Assembly: GCA_023078555.1 (NCBI GenBank) | Contig: CM041201.1 | Span: 749,213-813,212 of the forward strand | Reading direction: 5' to 3' | Length of the DNA stretch: 64,000 nt | Source: Ulva prolifera | Lineage: Eukaryota > Chlorophyta > Ulvophyceae > Ulvales > Ulvaceae | Part shown: positions 11,106-21,870 of the stretch, piece after piece | Position numbering within the stretch: the stretch's first letter is position 1 | How the letters are laid out: every line of letters starts with the position of its first letter | The notes under the pieces: model-generated | Told to the model about the DNA's origin: nothing | Databases searched by the model: none | The model's input: the letters and a program-made list of their open reading frames with translations, nothing else | Translations under genes and position numbers: made by a program

Positions 11106-14100
11106 ATGATGGTTGTCTTGAAACGAATGAAGAATATCATGGCCGTAGAGGGAATCACCTTGACTCGCATCATGATATGGTCGGTCTTGGCTGCCCTTGT
11201 GCATGTTGTGCTGGCAGTGGCCAGCAGCTTGATGGCCATCATGCGTGCACGCCACAACTCTGCCCGTTGCTGCGGAGGCTCTGAAATCGTCCTGCATCGG
11301 CAGGATCTTGACCCGATCGCGAGATGGCAAGAAACATTGCCGAATCAAGTTTTTAGCCCGTCGGCCAACAGCTACTTGCGAAGCGGGCATGGCAGTCAGC
11401 CGAACATGCTGGAAGGCGATGGGATTGTCGGGAGCGTCTCTCGCTCTGAGTTTCCTTCAGTGGCGAAGAGCGTCGAGGTCACTGTTCCCCGGACGATATG
11501 GCAAACGGCCCGCAATCGTCGGGACACACCACAGTACGGGACTGAGCTGTTCAACTCATGGACGAAGCAGAATCCCGGATGGGACCACTTTTTCATGGAT
11601 GATGAAGACGTTGAGGCTTTCGTCGCAGCTCACTACAACGCCACGGTGCTGCAAGCTTACATGGATTTGCCTCTTGGAGTCATGAAAGCCGATGTTTTCA
11701 GGTATGCCAACCCTCATGTACAGCATCATGTCACGCATAGCCGGTCGCTTGCACAGAAGAACCACTGTGACCTGCTATCAGCCGCGCACGAGGTCCGGCT
11801 GCCCCGTTGCAGCACAACAGCCTGCTGCGCGCAGCTGCGACGCTACGAAAATTGACAGACTCCGGCATTTGGGTTGCTCATTGTGAATACAAACAAATCT
11901 GCATGATAAACATGGTCAAGCGTGGGCGGGTTTTGTTACACACACTATCGCGAATCGTTTCCGCATTGCACTATTGAACATGATCGGCACGTGCGGTGGA
12001 GCATGGTCAAAACAACAGCGGCTGTGGCAGTCAGTGTGTCTTGTGTGTTTGTCTGTATCTCGAGGTATAGACGCAGACCATGCCCTTAACCCGACGCTAC
12101 TGCAGCGAGATGGCGTGGCTACAAGGTTGTACATTGATCAGTCAGCAAGGTCGATCGCAGCAGCAGCTTTGCGGCCAAGCTGACACCATGGAAAATGGAA
12201 TTGTGTTGACCCTTTGAATGGCGAATTCGAGACTACTGGCAATGTGTGTTGAACTCCGTGTGAGATTCTAATACTCGTCAACGTACGTCGCATCAGATCC
12301 ATTGCCCTGTCTCTCCCACAACACCGTTCGCCGGTTTCACATAACACACACAACATATCACCAGGCTATTTCATGTTGCAAGCACTCACACCAATGGTTT
12401 TCGTGGTACCGTGTGGCGTGGTCAACGGACAGCACACTAGTCATGGGAGAGGCAACCCAGCGACTGGCCATGTGCCCGGCTCACGTCCCCTTCCGGACGA
12501 CATGATCACCTGATGCGCTTAACAAGATTCTATTCGGACTGTGACTTGATTGGCCACTCTTTTGAGCTGCTTAGGAGCAGCCTCATGCACTCGGCGGTAT
12601 GTCCCAGTGCATGGCCACCCGGGCAAGCTACAGACACTGAGATTTGCTGCTCACGCGCCCTACATCTCGACAGAGATCTATGTAGAACTAGACACAAATG
12701 ATGCCTTGGCAGGAGCAAATGTAGGGCAGCAACTGGCGAATTCCGCTCAAGCCTGCTGAGGACCTGCTCCCGTCGACGTGCAAAGCGGTATCGCTCGGTA
12801 GACACACTCGAGTCGGACCCATTCATGGCTCTGCAGTGCAATGATCATCTCGAGAGCTTCTGTGCTCCCAGCAGCTGCAGTAACCCATCTCAACAGGATT
12901 CCCGACAAACTGCGGTCTGTGCACACTGCGGTGTGATGCCAGTTCAAGATCTGGGCTGATCACAAACGATAAGCTCAGCCAAGTATGCTTCACGTCTACG
13001 TAGACGCGAACGCTCAGGGCTTGTTTAAGCCCTGTGTCTCCTGTGACGAGCAAACAGCTGGCCCTTGTGAGCACACTCGCACACACGGTCAGCCCGGTCA
13101 CCCGTGAGTTCTGTACAACATATCGCAATCTGGCGTTCACGCCACACGATAGGAGCCATGACCGCAGTCTACACCGTGTTCAAGTCGCTGGCACCCACGA
13201 TGCAACACTGACATTTTTCCGTGCTTTCATTGCGCCTTCTCACCGCCTCAGCACTGTCCCTGCTGCACCATCACTCGCGGCGTCCAGCAGGTTCATCCTA
13301 AATTATCCTAGGATTAATTTATTGATTATATTTAGCTGGAATGCTGCGATCGGTAGCACCATCTCCTGAGGCCGGCGCCAAGGGCGCCACTGCACCTTCA
13401 CCACAACAGCCTGTCCGTCCAGCCGTATGATATACAACATATATAAATTCAATATCCTGATGGCCCGTGTGGGCAAGGAAACGGGCCACAGCCTTTGCCA
13501 GGGATGTGCCTCTGGCCGTGTGATCCCGTGGCCCGACACGCAGACATTGTCACTTCGAGCAATCGCCGCAGGCAAGGCACGTGCATGTAAGGACGTCCCA
13601 TCGCATCATCCCATTAGGGCACACGTGGCATGCTACACGTTTGCATTGTTGTGGCCTTCCAGTGGAACAGCGGGCATGTCACTGGATTGCCACAACAGTG
13701 CGTGCCCGTCAGCACGCCCGTCAGCCGCAGGGCGCCACGGCTGCAGCTTCTCACCTCTGTGATCGTAACACTCACGAATGATACTACAGCAGAGTCACAC
13801 ATAGAAATGTTGGTATTCCTTCTCTTTGTTTGACCGCACCATGATACAGGCGGGTGTGCAGCTGCCTGGTGCCACTGCCCACGCTCCACTCCGAGTCTGG
13901 CCATCCAGATGCCATGAAAGTGCAACACAGCGCCGTGGCTGCGCAGGTATATGGTCATCCACCAGTACGGCGGGGTGTACGCCGACATGGACACCGAGGC
14001 GTACCAGCCGGTGGCCGCCTGGGCACCGCAGGGCTGCCGCTTCGCCGTCGCGACCGAAAACGAGATCCACTTCTGCCAGTGGGCGTTTGCCGCGGTGCCG

Positions 14101-15165
14101 GGCCACGGCGCCCTCGGCCGCGTCCTCGACCTCGTGCTCGAGCGCATGATCAGCCGCGTCCACAAGTGCGCCCCCTTCGCCAGAGCTGCAACGCTCCTGT
14201 GGACATGTCTGCGTACTTGTAGCCACCGTGACAGGTGAACGGACCGATCGCTGGAGCACGTCAGCACGTGCGTCCGCAAATCCATGTATGCATGCATGCT
14301 CTGTAGCCCACGTTTGCCAGCCGCCCCTGCACACACACGTTCACGGGTGCCTGTGGCTGTTGGCACCTGTGTATGTATCGCTCTTGGCGGGGGTGAATGC
14401 TGGCGTGCGCGGTGGTACAGGTGTGCTGGTCTGTGCTGCGTGCTGGTTGCGCCAGTGTGTGTGCTACAAGGACAAAGCAAGCAAGGCAGGTAGCACCGCG
14501 AGCAACGAGGGGAAGCGGCCGGTGTGTGGGTGTGTCGCCTGCGGTGCTACCTGCCTCTCTGGCGATGTCCTCGTAAAGGCATCACAGTGATACACACACG
14601 TTCTCACACCACCGGCGTGCACTTCTCTCGGCTGCGGTGCGCGGTACGCACACGCGTGCATGCATGCAGGGAGTACATCGCGCGCGGCGACGAGGAGTTT
14701 GTGCACGAGGTGACGGGGCCGGCGGTGTTCACGGAGGGCATCCTCGACTTCCTCGGCGTGGCCCACGCCTCGCACAACGACACGCAGCTGTACGCGCTGC
14801 TAGCCACGCGGCGCAAGGAGTTCCGGGCGGCGGGGGTGTGCCTGCTGACGTCGGCGGAGATGCAGGAGATGCTTGCAAACCAGTACAGCTCGTGGTACAT
14901 TCGCCTGCAGAAGGGGTCGTGGAGCAGCTGGACGAGGGAGCGGGCGCAGCTGATGAAGGATGCCGCGGAGCAGCGCAGCCAGGAGGAGAAGGAGGAGAGT
15001 CAGCCCGCAGATGAGCAGGAAGCGGAAGAGGCGCCAAGGGAGGTCGAGCTCGCAGCAGATGTGCCGACAGATGAGCCGCAGGGAGAAGAGGCGCCCGGGG
15101 AAGCTGAGCCCACAGCGGATGCGCCGACAGATGAGCGGCAGGGGGAGGCCGGGCGTCCGGCATGA
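11106..15165 (+). CDS. OCH1-like glycosyltransferase (GT32 type), copy 1
   Basis: Exons 11106-11701, 13947-14165 and 14670-15165 join in phase 2/2 and give 436 residues. A basic N-terminus and one hydrophobic segment (residues ~22-45) look like a Golgi type II signal anchor. The catalytic region has VPRTIWQTAR, NPGWDHFFMDDEDVEAFV, LPLGVMKADVFRY, then the DXD motif in HQYGGVYADMDTEAYQPV that binds Mn and the nucleotide sugar, then VTGPAVFTEGILDFLG. These are OCH1 / inositol-phosphoceramide mannosyltransferase family motifs; the sugar transferred is unknown. The start is the first of two consecutive ATGs. The C-terminal ~60 residues are an acidic Ala/Glu/Pro repeat (PTDEPQGEEA, PTDERQGEA) that copy 2 lacks. 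Intron 1 is 2.2 kb against 0.5 kb in copy 2. Exon 1 is much less GC-rich than exons 2 and 3. Confidence 0.82.
13659..13693 (+). repeat. Solo arm of the fold-back element
   Basis: 35 bases match the right arm of the 7511-7587 element (GTCACTGGATTGCCAC end conserved). It lies inside intron 1 of glycosyltransferase copy 1; no partner arm is visible. Confidence 0.5.
14462..14512 (-). repeat. Short dispersed repeat, family C
   Basis: On the minus strand this reads GCGGTGCTACCTGCCTTGC, continuing into TTGTCCTTG. Similar blocks lie at 28541-28600, 33015-33080 and 58200-58250. This copy is in intron 2 of glycosyltransferase copy 1. Confidence 0.55.
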
Positions 15166-15305
15166 CCACAACAGCCAGCAGCTGGTGGCGGCGCCGCAGG
15201 GCGAGCGGCTGCGGGAGCCGCCGCGCAGAGTGAAGCGCGTGGCAGTGGAGGCGTGTGGCCAAGCGCACCGATCGTGTCCCCATCGATGGGGCACACAAGG
15301 AGGGA

Positions 15306-15327
15306 GGGGGGGGGGGGGGGGGGGGGG
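15306..15327 (+). repeat. Poly-G tract (22 nt)
   Basis: Uninterrupted run of 22 G about 140 bases after the stop of glycosyltransferase copy 1. Confidence 0.9.
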
Positions 15328-15889
15328 CAGGTGAGCGGCATCCAGCATGCGAGATGCGCTAACTACGGTCCAGCAGCTTGTCTACACCGCATTGCCCACG
15401 TTTGAGCAGTGTTGGCGTGTTTCGAGCTGGTGTTGCACGCATGAGGCTGTTGGACGGCCAGCAGGCGCATGAAGAGTGGTGCATGCACATGCAGGGTAGG
15501 GTAGCGACAGCCCTTGCCCAGCCTCTCAGAGTCCGTGCCGCTCGCTCATGCACGGGATGTCCTCTGGTTACATTACATCATATGGGCGTAACGATCGCAT
15601 TCGCAGACGAAGAGCCGTCATGATTCACATGACAACCCTGATCGTATCACTGTCCTCTTATGGACAAGGCTGAGTAAAACCAGATTTTCTATCCTTTGTA
15701 CATCAAGTGTATGGGGCTGACTGCAGTTCAATAGCGTTTTCTAGTCCGTTGAGAAGCAGCAATGTGAAGACAAAGGCGTAGGCAGTAGATGAAATGATGA
15801 AGCAGCATCTCTGCGCATATAATTATGTACCTCCTGCCACTCGGCAGGTTCCTGAAGCCCGCTGGTCATCTGGCCGGAGCGGCGAGCCG

Positions 15890-15948
15890 CCGCTGTCCGC
15901 CCGCTGTCTGCAACGCCTTCTGCGTTGTAGACAGCGGGCGGGCAGCGG
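15890..15948. repeat. Long inverted repeat (27-bp arms, 5-nt loop)
   Basis: Arms 15890-15916 and 15922-15948 are reverse complements with two mismatches, separated by CTTCT. The sequence would form a very stable GC-rich hairpin in DNA or RNA. It is unrelated in sequence to the 7511 fold-back family. Confidence 0.85.
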
Positions 15949-17324
15949 ATCGGATTCGTCGTTGCGTGTATACGTGCAGAGGGGCGGGGGTGCAGGCCCC
16001 CTTGGCTGGGCCCCCCAGCCGCCGCCAAGCGCGGGCCCGACCGAGGCCGGCCACCTGGTTTTGTGCCTGGCCGTGTCAGCGGCGGGGGCTGCTGTGGGTG
16101 TTCCTGCATGCGGATGATGGTTCATGCGGGGCGGCACGTGGCATTTTTCGGCTGGGGTGCCATGGAGTTGAATCCGCGCATCTGTGAAGTGGCGGCTGCA
16201 GAACTGTGGAGGTTGATTGGTTTGCCATCACCGTATCGACGACTCCGGAGAAGTACCACCTGCATACATGCATGCATGCCGAGGTTGTCCTGTTTGATTG
16301 CTGTCGTGCTTCTACCAGCCTCCCCAGCTTTGTGTCTTGCTTCAGCCGGAGGTAGCCTGCAAGGTAGCCTGTATACCTGTGCTGAGTTTCGTGACACGGG
16401 CAGCCCAGACAAGTACGGATCGACCGGCCGGAAACCAAGCAAAATTTGCCCTGGCAAGCACCTAATTGTCGATGTATGGTATAGGTATGATGCTGTGCAT
16501 GCTTTACCTACAAGCTTCAGTGCTTCCCCGGCTAGCTTTGACCCTATAACGAGATCTCGGTTCCGGCACACAAGTTGCATGCCTGTTCGATGTTCGGTAT
16601 TCAAGTGCTCGCGCATAAAAGGTTAAGGCCTGCCAATAAGACAGACAGCAGTCGTAGCAAACGAGTTCAGGGTCTGTAGAGGCCTGTCTGCCGGGCCCCC
16701 GGTTAGCAATCGCTGTACGTATACCTGGCAAGCTCTGAGCTATCTGGAAATCGCACGAGGTCGCGCACAGAACAAGCTTAGTCACTGCTAGTGCAGTTTT
16801 CGGAAACATCTTACATATACAGACGGTTTCTCCACAACGCCGGATCGCGAACTGCAGGTTCGGCGCGTGATGCGACGCTCCGGATTCGCGGTTCGACCAG
16901 GCTGACGCGTCCTTGCGTTCATGTAGAGAGCGAGACCGTTGGTCCCTAGGCAGACAAAACGTTTCCATCAACCACTTTGCAATGACTACAACCGCTTGTA
17001 CGGCTGAAACAACCGTGGCGGCAATTGGAAGCAGGAGGACCGTGGTGGCATAGCTTGTCTGTGTAGTGTCTGTGTGCACATGTATAGCGACTGGCGATCC
17101 TGCTGTGAGACATGGCAATAAGGTGCCACACTCTGCTTCACGAATGCTTCTCATTTTCTGATTTGGCTGCGTAGCTTTGGCCATTGATCAGTTGGGGCAT
17201 GCTTAGACTGCTTCACACCTCCACAAAGGCACCAGCTGCAGCACGGCGACGTTGCAGCCTGAATCTGGGCTGAACAGCTCCGATGTAGATACAAGTAGCT
17301 GTCTTGGCCCTCTGCTCAGCGATC

Positions 17325-19287
17325 ATGGCCATTTTGACTTGGGCCAGGAAGATGAGAGCCCGGGAGGCAGCGCCTGCTACCCGCCTCGTGTTGGGGTCGG
17401 TCTTGGCTGCCTTCGTCATATTGGCAGGGGTGATGAACTTGATGACGTCCATGCTTCACAGCCACAGCTCATTATGTGGAAACGGTCTTCATCAGCTTGA
17501 CCCGGAAATTCGAGACGCGCTCCCGAGCCAACTTTTCAGCCGGGCTTCGAATCGCATCGTGCGGGGCGGGCACGGCCCTAAACCGAATGTGCTTAAACAC
17601 AATGGAATCGTTGGAACTGTCACTCGCTCTGAAGCTGCTTCAGTGGCGACGCGCGCTGAAGTCACTGTTCCCCAGACAATATGGCAAACGGCCCGCAGTC
17701 GTCGGAACACGCCACGGTACGGCACTGACCTCTTCAATTCATGGACGAAGCACAACCCCGGATGGGATCACTATTTCATGGATGATGGGGACGTCGAGGC
17801 GTTTGTAGCAGCTCACTACAACGCCACCGTGCTGCAAGCTTACAAGGACTTGCCTCTTGGAGTCATGAAAGCCGATGTTTTTAGGTATGCCAGCCCCCAC
17901 GAGAATTGTAAAGAGTTCTGATTTCTTGCACTCCAGTAATGAACCCTGTGCAACAATCGTATTATGGAGCGTCTAGCCTAGCAGGTGCCATGGTGGTCTG
18001 CCATGCAATATTATGGCCTGGGCGTATGCGCTCTGTCCTGGAGTCCTTGGGTCAAGTGCATAGGATTCGCGGTTGCAAGTTCGCCATACGCGCCACTGGT
18101 CTCATCTGTTGTTGCATGATTGCTCCCGATGTTCGAACTCTCATGTTTTGGCATTCTTCCATTTATGGCCAGTCAGCCCGTCCCATGTCACCCCTGGCCC
18201 GCCGCAGCACATCAGCCACACAGCTCTCTGCTTCTGTGCTGATTCTTTCGTTCAACAGCATTCGTTCCGCTTCCTTCCCCGCGTATACATGCGTGTCTGT
18301 GGTGTGCCGGTGGTGCTACCGCCCACTGCTGCTCTATCCCCACTGCTGCTCTATCCGTCCTGGTGCAACACAGTGGCGGGGGTGCGCAGGTACATGATCA
18401 TCCACCAGTACGGCGGGGTGTACGCCGACATGGACACCGAGGCGTACCAGCCGGTGCGGCACTGGGCGCCACTGGGCTGCCACTTCGCCGTCGCGGTCGA
18501 AAGCCAAGTCCACTTTTGCCAGTGGGCGTTTGCCGCGGTGCCAGGCCACGGCGCCCTCGGCCGCGTCCTCGACCTCGTCCTCCAGCGCATGATCAGCCAC
18601 GTCTACAGGTGTGCCCCCGTCGTCGGAGCTGCTAACACCCCTGTAGACCCAGTTGCGCCGCTGAGCTATGCGGGTGTGGTGCACCAATCGCTCGGGCTCG
18701 TCCGCTCATGCATGTGTGCGCCCTTCGCCAAGGGCAAGTCCTTAACCCCCTCCCCCCAACCCCCCTGCTTAACAGCTGCCGCGCAGCACAAAGATATACC
18801 ATAAGCTGCAGCTGTTACTAACACGCAGATGCACACGCTGCTGTGTGTTACAACACGCAAGCCGGAGAGGTAGGCACAAACGCCGGCCTTGCGCAGCGCT
18901 TGCCCGCTGTGCGCGGTGTGCACACGCGCGCATGCATGCAGGGAGTACATCGCGCGCGGCGACGAGGAGTTTGTGCACGAGGTGACGGGGCCCTCAGTGT
19001 TCACGGAGGGCATCCTCGACTTCCTCGGCGTGGCCCACGCCTCGCACAACGACACGCAGCTGAACCCGCTGCTGTTCGCGCGGCGGAAGGAGTTCCGGGA
19101 GGAGGGGGTGTGCCTGCTGACGTGGGCCGAGATGCAGCGCATGCTCGCGAACCGGTACAGCTCGTCGGATGATGAGCTGCAGGAGGGGTCGTGGAGCAGC
19201 TGGACGCGAGAGCGGGAGCAGCTGATGCAGGACGCCGCGAAGCAGCGCAGCCGGGGGCTGCAGGGTGAGGAGTGGCGGTCAATATGA
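17325..19287 (+). CDS. OCH1-like glycosyltransferase (GT32 type), copy 2
   Basis: Exons 17325-17884, 18390-18608 and 18942-19287 give 374 residues, with intron positions and phases identical to copy 1 (exon 2 is 219 nt in both). Conserved blocks are VPQTIWQTARSRR, NPGWDHYFMDDGDVEAFV, LPLGVMKADVFRY, the DXD motif HQYGGVYADMDTEAYQPV and VTGPSVFTEGILDFLG. The N-terminus has a hydrophobic anchor (about residues 22-40) that is diverged from copy 1; ATG 17325 is the first in-frame start. The acidic C-terminal repeat tail of copy 1 is absent; the protein ends soon after the shared WTRER-QLM-DAA-QRS block. A Golgi type II enzyme is likely. The gene arose by tandem duplication in direct orientation. 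Confidence 0.82.
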
Positions 19288-19859
19288 CGGCGGCAGATGG
19301 CGTGTTCTGGTGGGCATGCGCGTAGGACGAGTGGCTGGTGGGAGGCGCATGTCAAGATATAACCACTGTTTCAGAATACGCCGCGTTTAGGTCAGGAGTT
19401 TGATGTGACAACACAGATCCGTGAGAGGGGTGTGCACGAGCAGAGGTGTGGGTGCGATGGACAGGAGCAGCGCCGGGAGGCACAGGGAGGGGCGGCAGGC
19501 ACGCTGGGCCCAGCAAGGGACGGTGTAGCTAGCTGTAGCGCCCCCACGCTGTCGCTATAGGTCATTCAGGTACACTGCCCAGCATTTCCCGAGTTGGGGC
19601 AGTGTCAATGTGTTTCGATGCAATGCTCGGTCTTTTGGGCGGCCTCCAGTGGTGCAATCGGCCGCGGGATGCCTGGCTTGGCTTGCACACAACACAGAGA
19701 CTCCTGCGAGACGGGCCTTTCCGTTTTGGTGGACTTGTATTGTACACGATGATGTGCCTGCTGCTCCTGTGTGACTGGTGAGGTTGCGCCCTGTGTGATC
19801 TGACACACATGAGCCGTGCGGGCTGAGTGCAGGCGGAAGTGGGTCGTGGTGCTGCTTAC

Positions 19860-20246
19860 CGTTCTCAATGCTTAGTGGCAGGCCCGTAGAGGTCGTCATG
19901 GAGTCCGTGTAACGGAGGAATGCAGTGGCGGTGGCGTTGTGCAGCTGGCGACACAGCTGGATATGGGCTAGGAACTGCTGCAAGGTTGATTTAGCAAGTA
20001 CGTATGCTCCGCGGCAGGGCCCGTGACGTGCACGCTAGGCCACTTGAAGGCAATGAGCACCTTTGTGTGGTGGTGTGAGCTGCTCTCGTCCTGCCGACTG
20101 ATCCTCTGGCAGCAATCCAGGAAGCTGACAAGGCCATACGCCGTGAGGAGCTGCTCTGGCGCGGTTTGCTTGATTTTGTTGCAAACCCGCTGCCGCGGCG
20201 ACGGTGGCAGGTGCCAGCCCCGGTAGGTCATACAGGAGGGCGCCAT
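19860..20246 (-). CDS. Unrecognised two-exon fragment, minus strand
   Basis: Minus-strand reading 20246 to 20061 (VCNKIKQTAPEQLLTAYG, then FLDCCQRISRQDESSSHHHTK) ends at an AAG/GTGCTC donor. An 83-nt intron with a CTTGCAG acceptor leads in phase 0 to 19977-19860 (FLAHIQLCRQLHNATATAFL), which closes at a good G/GTAAGC donor. Both splice sites and composition support a real gene, but neither its start nor its last exon was found and no family is recognised. It begins next to the inverted glycosyltransferase relic. Confidence 0.35.
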
Positions 20247-20286
20247 AGCCCGGCAGTGTCGTGCTATGGCGGCCCGGCAGTGCCGT

Positions 20287-20352
20287 GCTGGCAGTGCATC
20301 TCGTTTTCGGCCGCGACGGCGAAGCGGCAGCCCTGCGGCGCACAGGCGGGCA
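20287..20352 (-). pseudogene. Inverted relic of the glycosyltransferase exon 2
   Basis: On the minus strand about 66 bases match copy 1 exon 2 around the segment after the DXD motif; reading APQGCRFAVAAENEMH against APQGCRFAVATENEIH of copy 1. It is closer to copy 1 than to copy 2 (VAVESQVH there). Flanking similarity fades quickly on both sides, so it is a small degraded fragment, not a gene. Confidence 0.7.
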
Positions 20353-21870
20353 CGTTGATACTTCCAGCCGGCAGGAGGCAGCTATATACTGAGCTGGTCG
20401 CAAGACGCATACACAGGCCTCTGCGAAGTGTGTGATGTCGGCACTGTGGCTGCAGGGTCTGGCCGTGCCGCTAGGCCGTGCGTCGAGAATGCGATGCGCA
20501 ACCTTTCAAACCGCTCCGGTCCTACCTGCCGCTCCTTTGCCCCTCAAGTCTGTGCACGCCACAGCAGATTCGATGGAGCTGACAGCTGTATCCAGAGATG
20601 TCACGCCGCTCCTTTGCCCCTCAAGTCTGTGCACGCCACAGCAGATTTGATGGAGCTCACAGCTCTATCCAGAGATCTCACGCCGCTCGTTGACCATGCA
20701 TGTGGACCTGAGCGGTGGGCCGTACCTGTCCGCCAGCTGGCACCGTCTTCGTCTGTCCTACCTGTGTGACTCTAGCTCTGTTCCGGGCGCCGTGGTACAG
20801 ACCGCAGATGCATTGCACAGAGCCGACAGCCTCGTGGCGGCCTCGTCGGGCAATGGGGCACCCTGGGAGCAGTGTGCGGAGGCGAACGAATGGAGCGGGG
20901 GCTTGCGCATGCATGTCAGCGGGTTGGGGGAGGGGTCTGACTGGCTATCGGTGCGGCGTTTTAGTCGTGTACCCGGTGAGGCCCAGGGTGATCTGTTTCG
21001 CCAACTTGGTGGCAGAGGGCGATCCGAGTGCGTCCACGTGGTGCTGCGGACAGCCAGATCTAGCGTTGGCGACATGCCTGGGTGTGTGCGGGGGTGTGAG
21101 CGGGGGGGGGGGGGGTGTACGGTGCCACGTGTGGGGATGTTGTTGCCACGACTTATACGCTCGAGTGGCTGCGTTGACTTACGAAGTTTCTGCCGTGTTG
21201 CTGAGGTTGGGCTACAATGTATTGCTGTGCGGTGGCTGCGCTGCTCCCTGCCTCTCTGGCGTTGTGACTTTGTGGCGGCCGCCAAAAACACGACACAGGC
21301 AGGCGTCGGGTGTGGGCAACGCACCAAGCTGCTCATGTTGTGTGAGGACACACACCTGCAGCCACACACACTTCTACTCGAGCCTCGATATCCCACATAC
21401 ACACACAATGAACACCTTGGATGCCACGGGCAAGACCGGTTTCTGGAGCAGTCTTTGTCTCAGTGGCTGTGCAACCATGCACGTACGCACATACAGAAAA
21501 GCAGCTCCAGTTGCAAACCTCACAGCGACGCTGCCCCCCCTGTACGATCTCAACATGCCAGGCCGTGCACGCTTCTCGCGACCCGCCCCAGACGGCACCC
21601 GCCACAAGCATTACACCACTCCAACTGAACACCTGCACTTACATACATATGCTGTCTGAGTGTGCGTCACTTCGTTGTCTGCTTTTTTGCTCTGCCATGC
21701 ACTTTGGTCCGATCTGAGTGCCGCCCATCTGAGTCGTAGGCAGCTATCGTTGGGTCGCCTTGCAGCATTTTCGGGGCTGCTATCCAGAAGTACCCCCAAA
21801 TATTTGCATTTGCTCTACGTCATCGGGCGTGTCTGCATCCGATGCTACATGCAGCTCCCAGCGCCCGCAG
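20353..21870. other. Intergenic region with overlapping spurious frames
   Basis: Two long plus-strand frames (about 20690-21628 and 20715-21659) are both open over the same bases and neither has recognisable motifs or splice structure. The region also holds the 77-bp tandem duplication and a 14-nt poly-G run (21102-21115). No gene is claimed. Confidence 0.4.
20528..20690 (+). repeat. 77-bp tandem duplication (about 2.1 copies)
   Basis: Unit 1 (20528-20604) and unit 2 (20605-20681) differ at only a few positions, and a third unit begins (GCCGCTCGTT) at 20682. The unit starts GCCGCTCCTTTGCCCCTCAA. Confidence 0.9.

Larger units (their letters stand above)
15166..17324. other. Spacer between the tandem glycosyltransferases
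   Basis: Contains a 22-nt poly-G run (15306-15327), a long hairpin (15890-15948) and a 226-codon minus-strand open frame (16504-17184) with a hydrophobic stretch but no homology I can name. No gene is claimed. Confidence 0.4.

Noticed and set aside
13614-14480. 288-codon minus-strand open frame
   Set aside because: It is the antisense shadow of glycosyltransferase exon 2 plus adjoining intron; the same shadow appears opposite exon 2 of copy 2.
16504-17184. 226-codon minus-strand open frame with a hydrophobic stretch
   Set aside because: No recognisable domain, unusual composition, and antisense parts overlap other open frames; chance is not excluded.
20690-21659. Two plus-strand open frames of over 300 codons
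   Set aside because: They overlap in different frames over the same bases, include a poly-G run, and neither has motifs or splice structure; openness reflects GC-rich composition.
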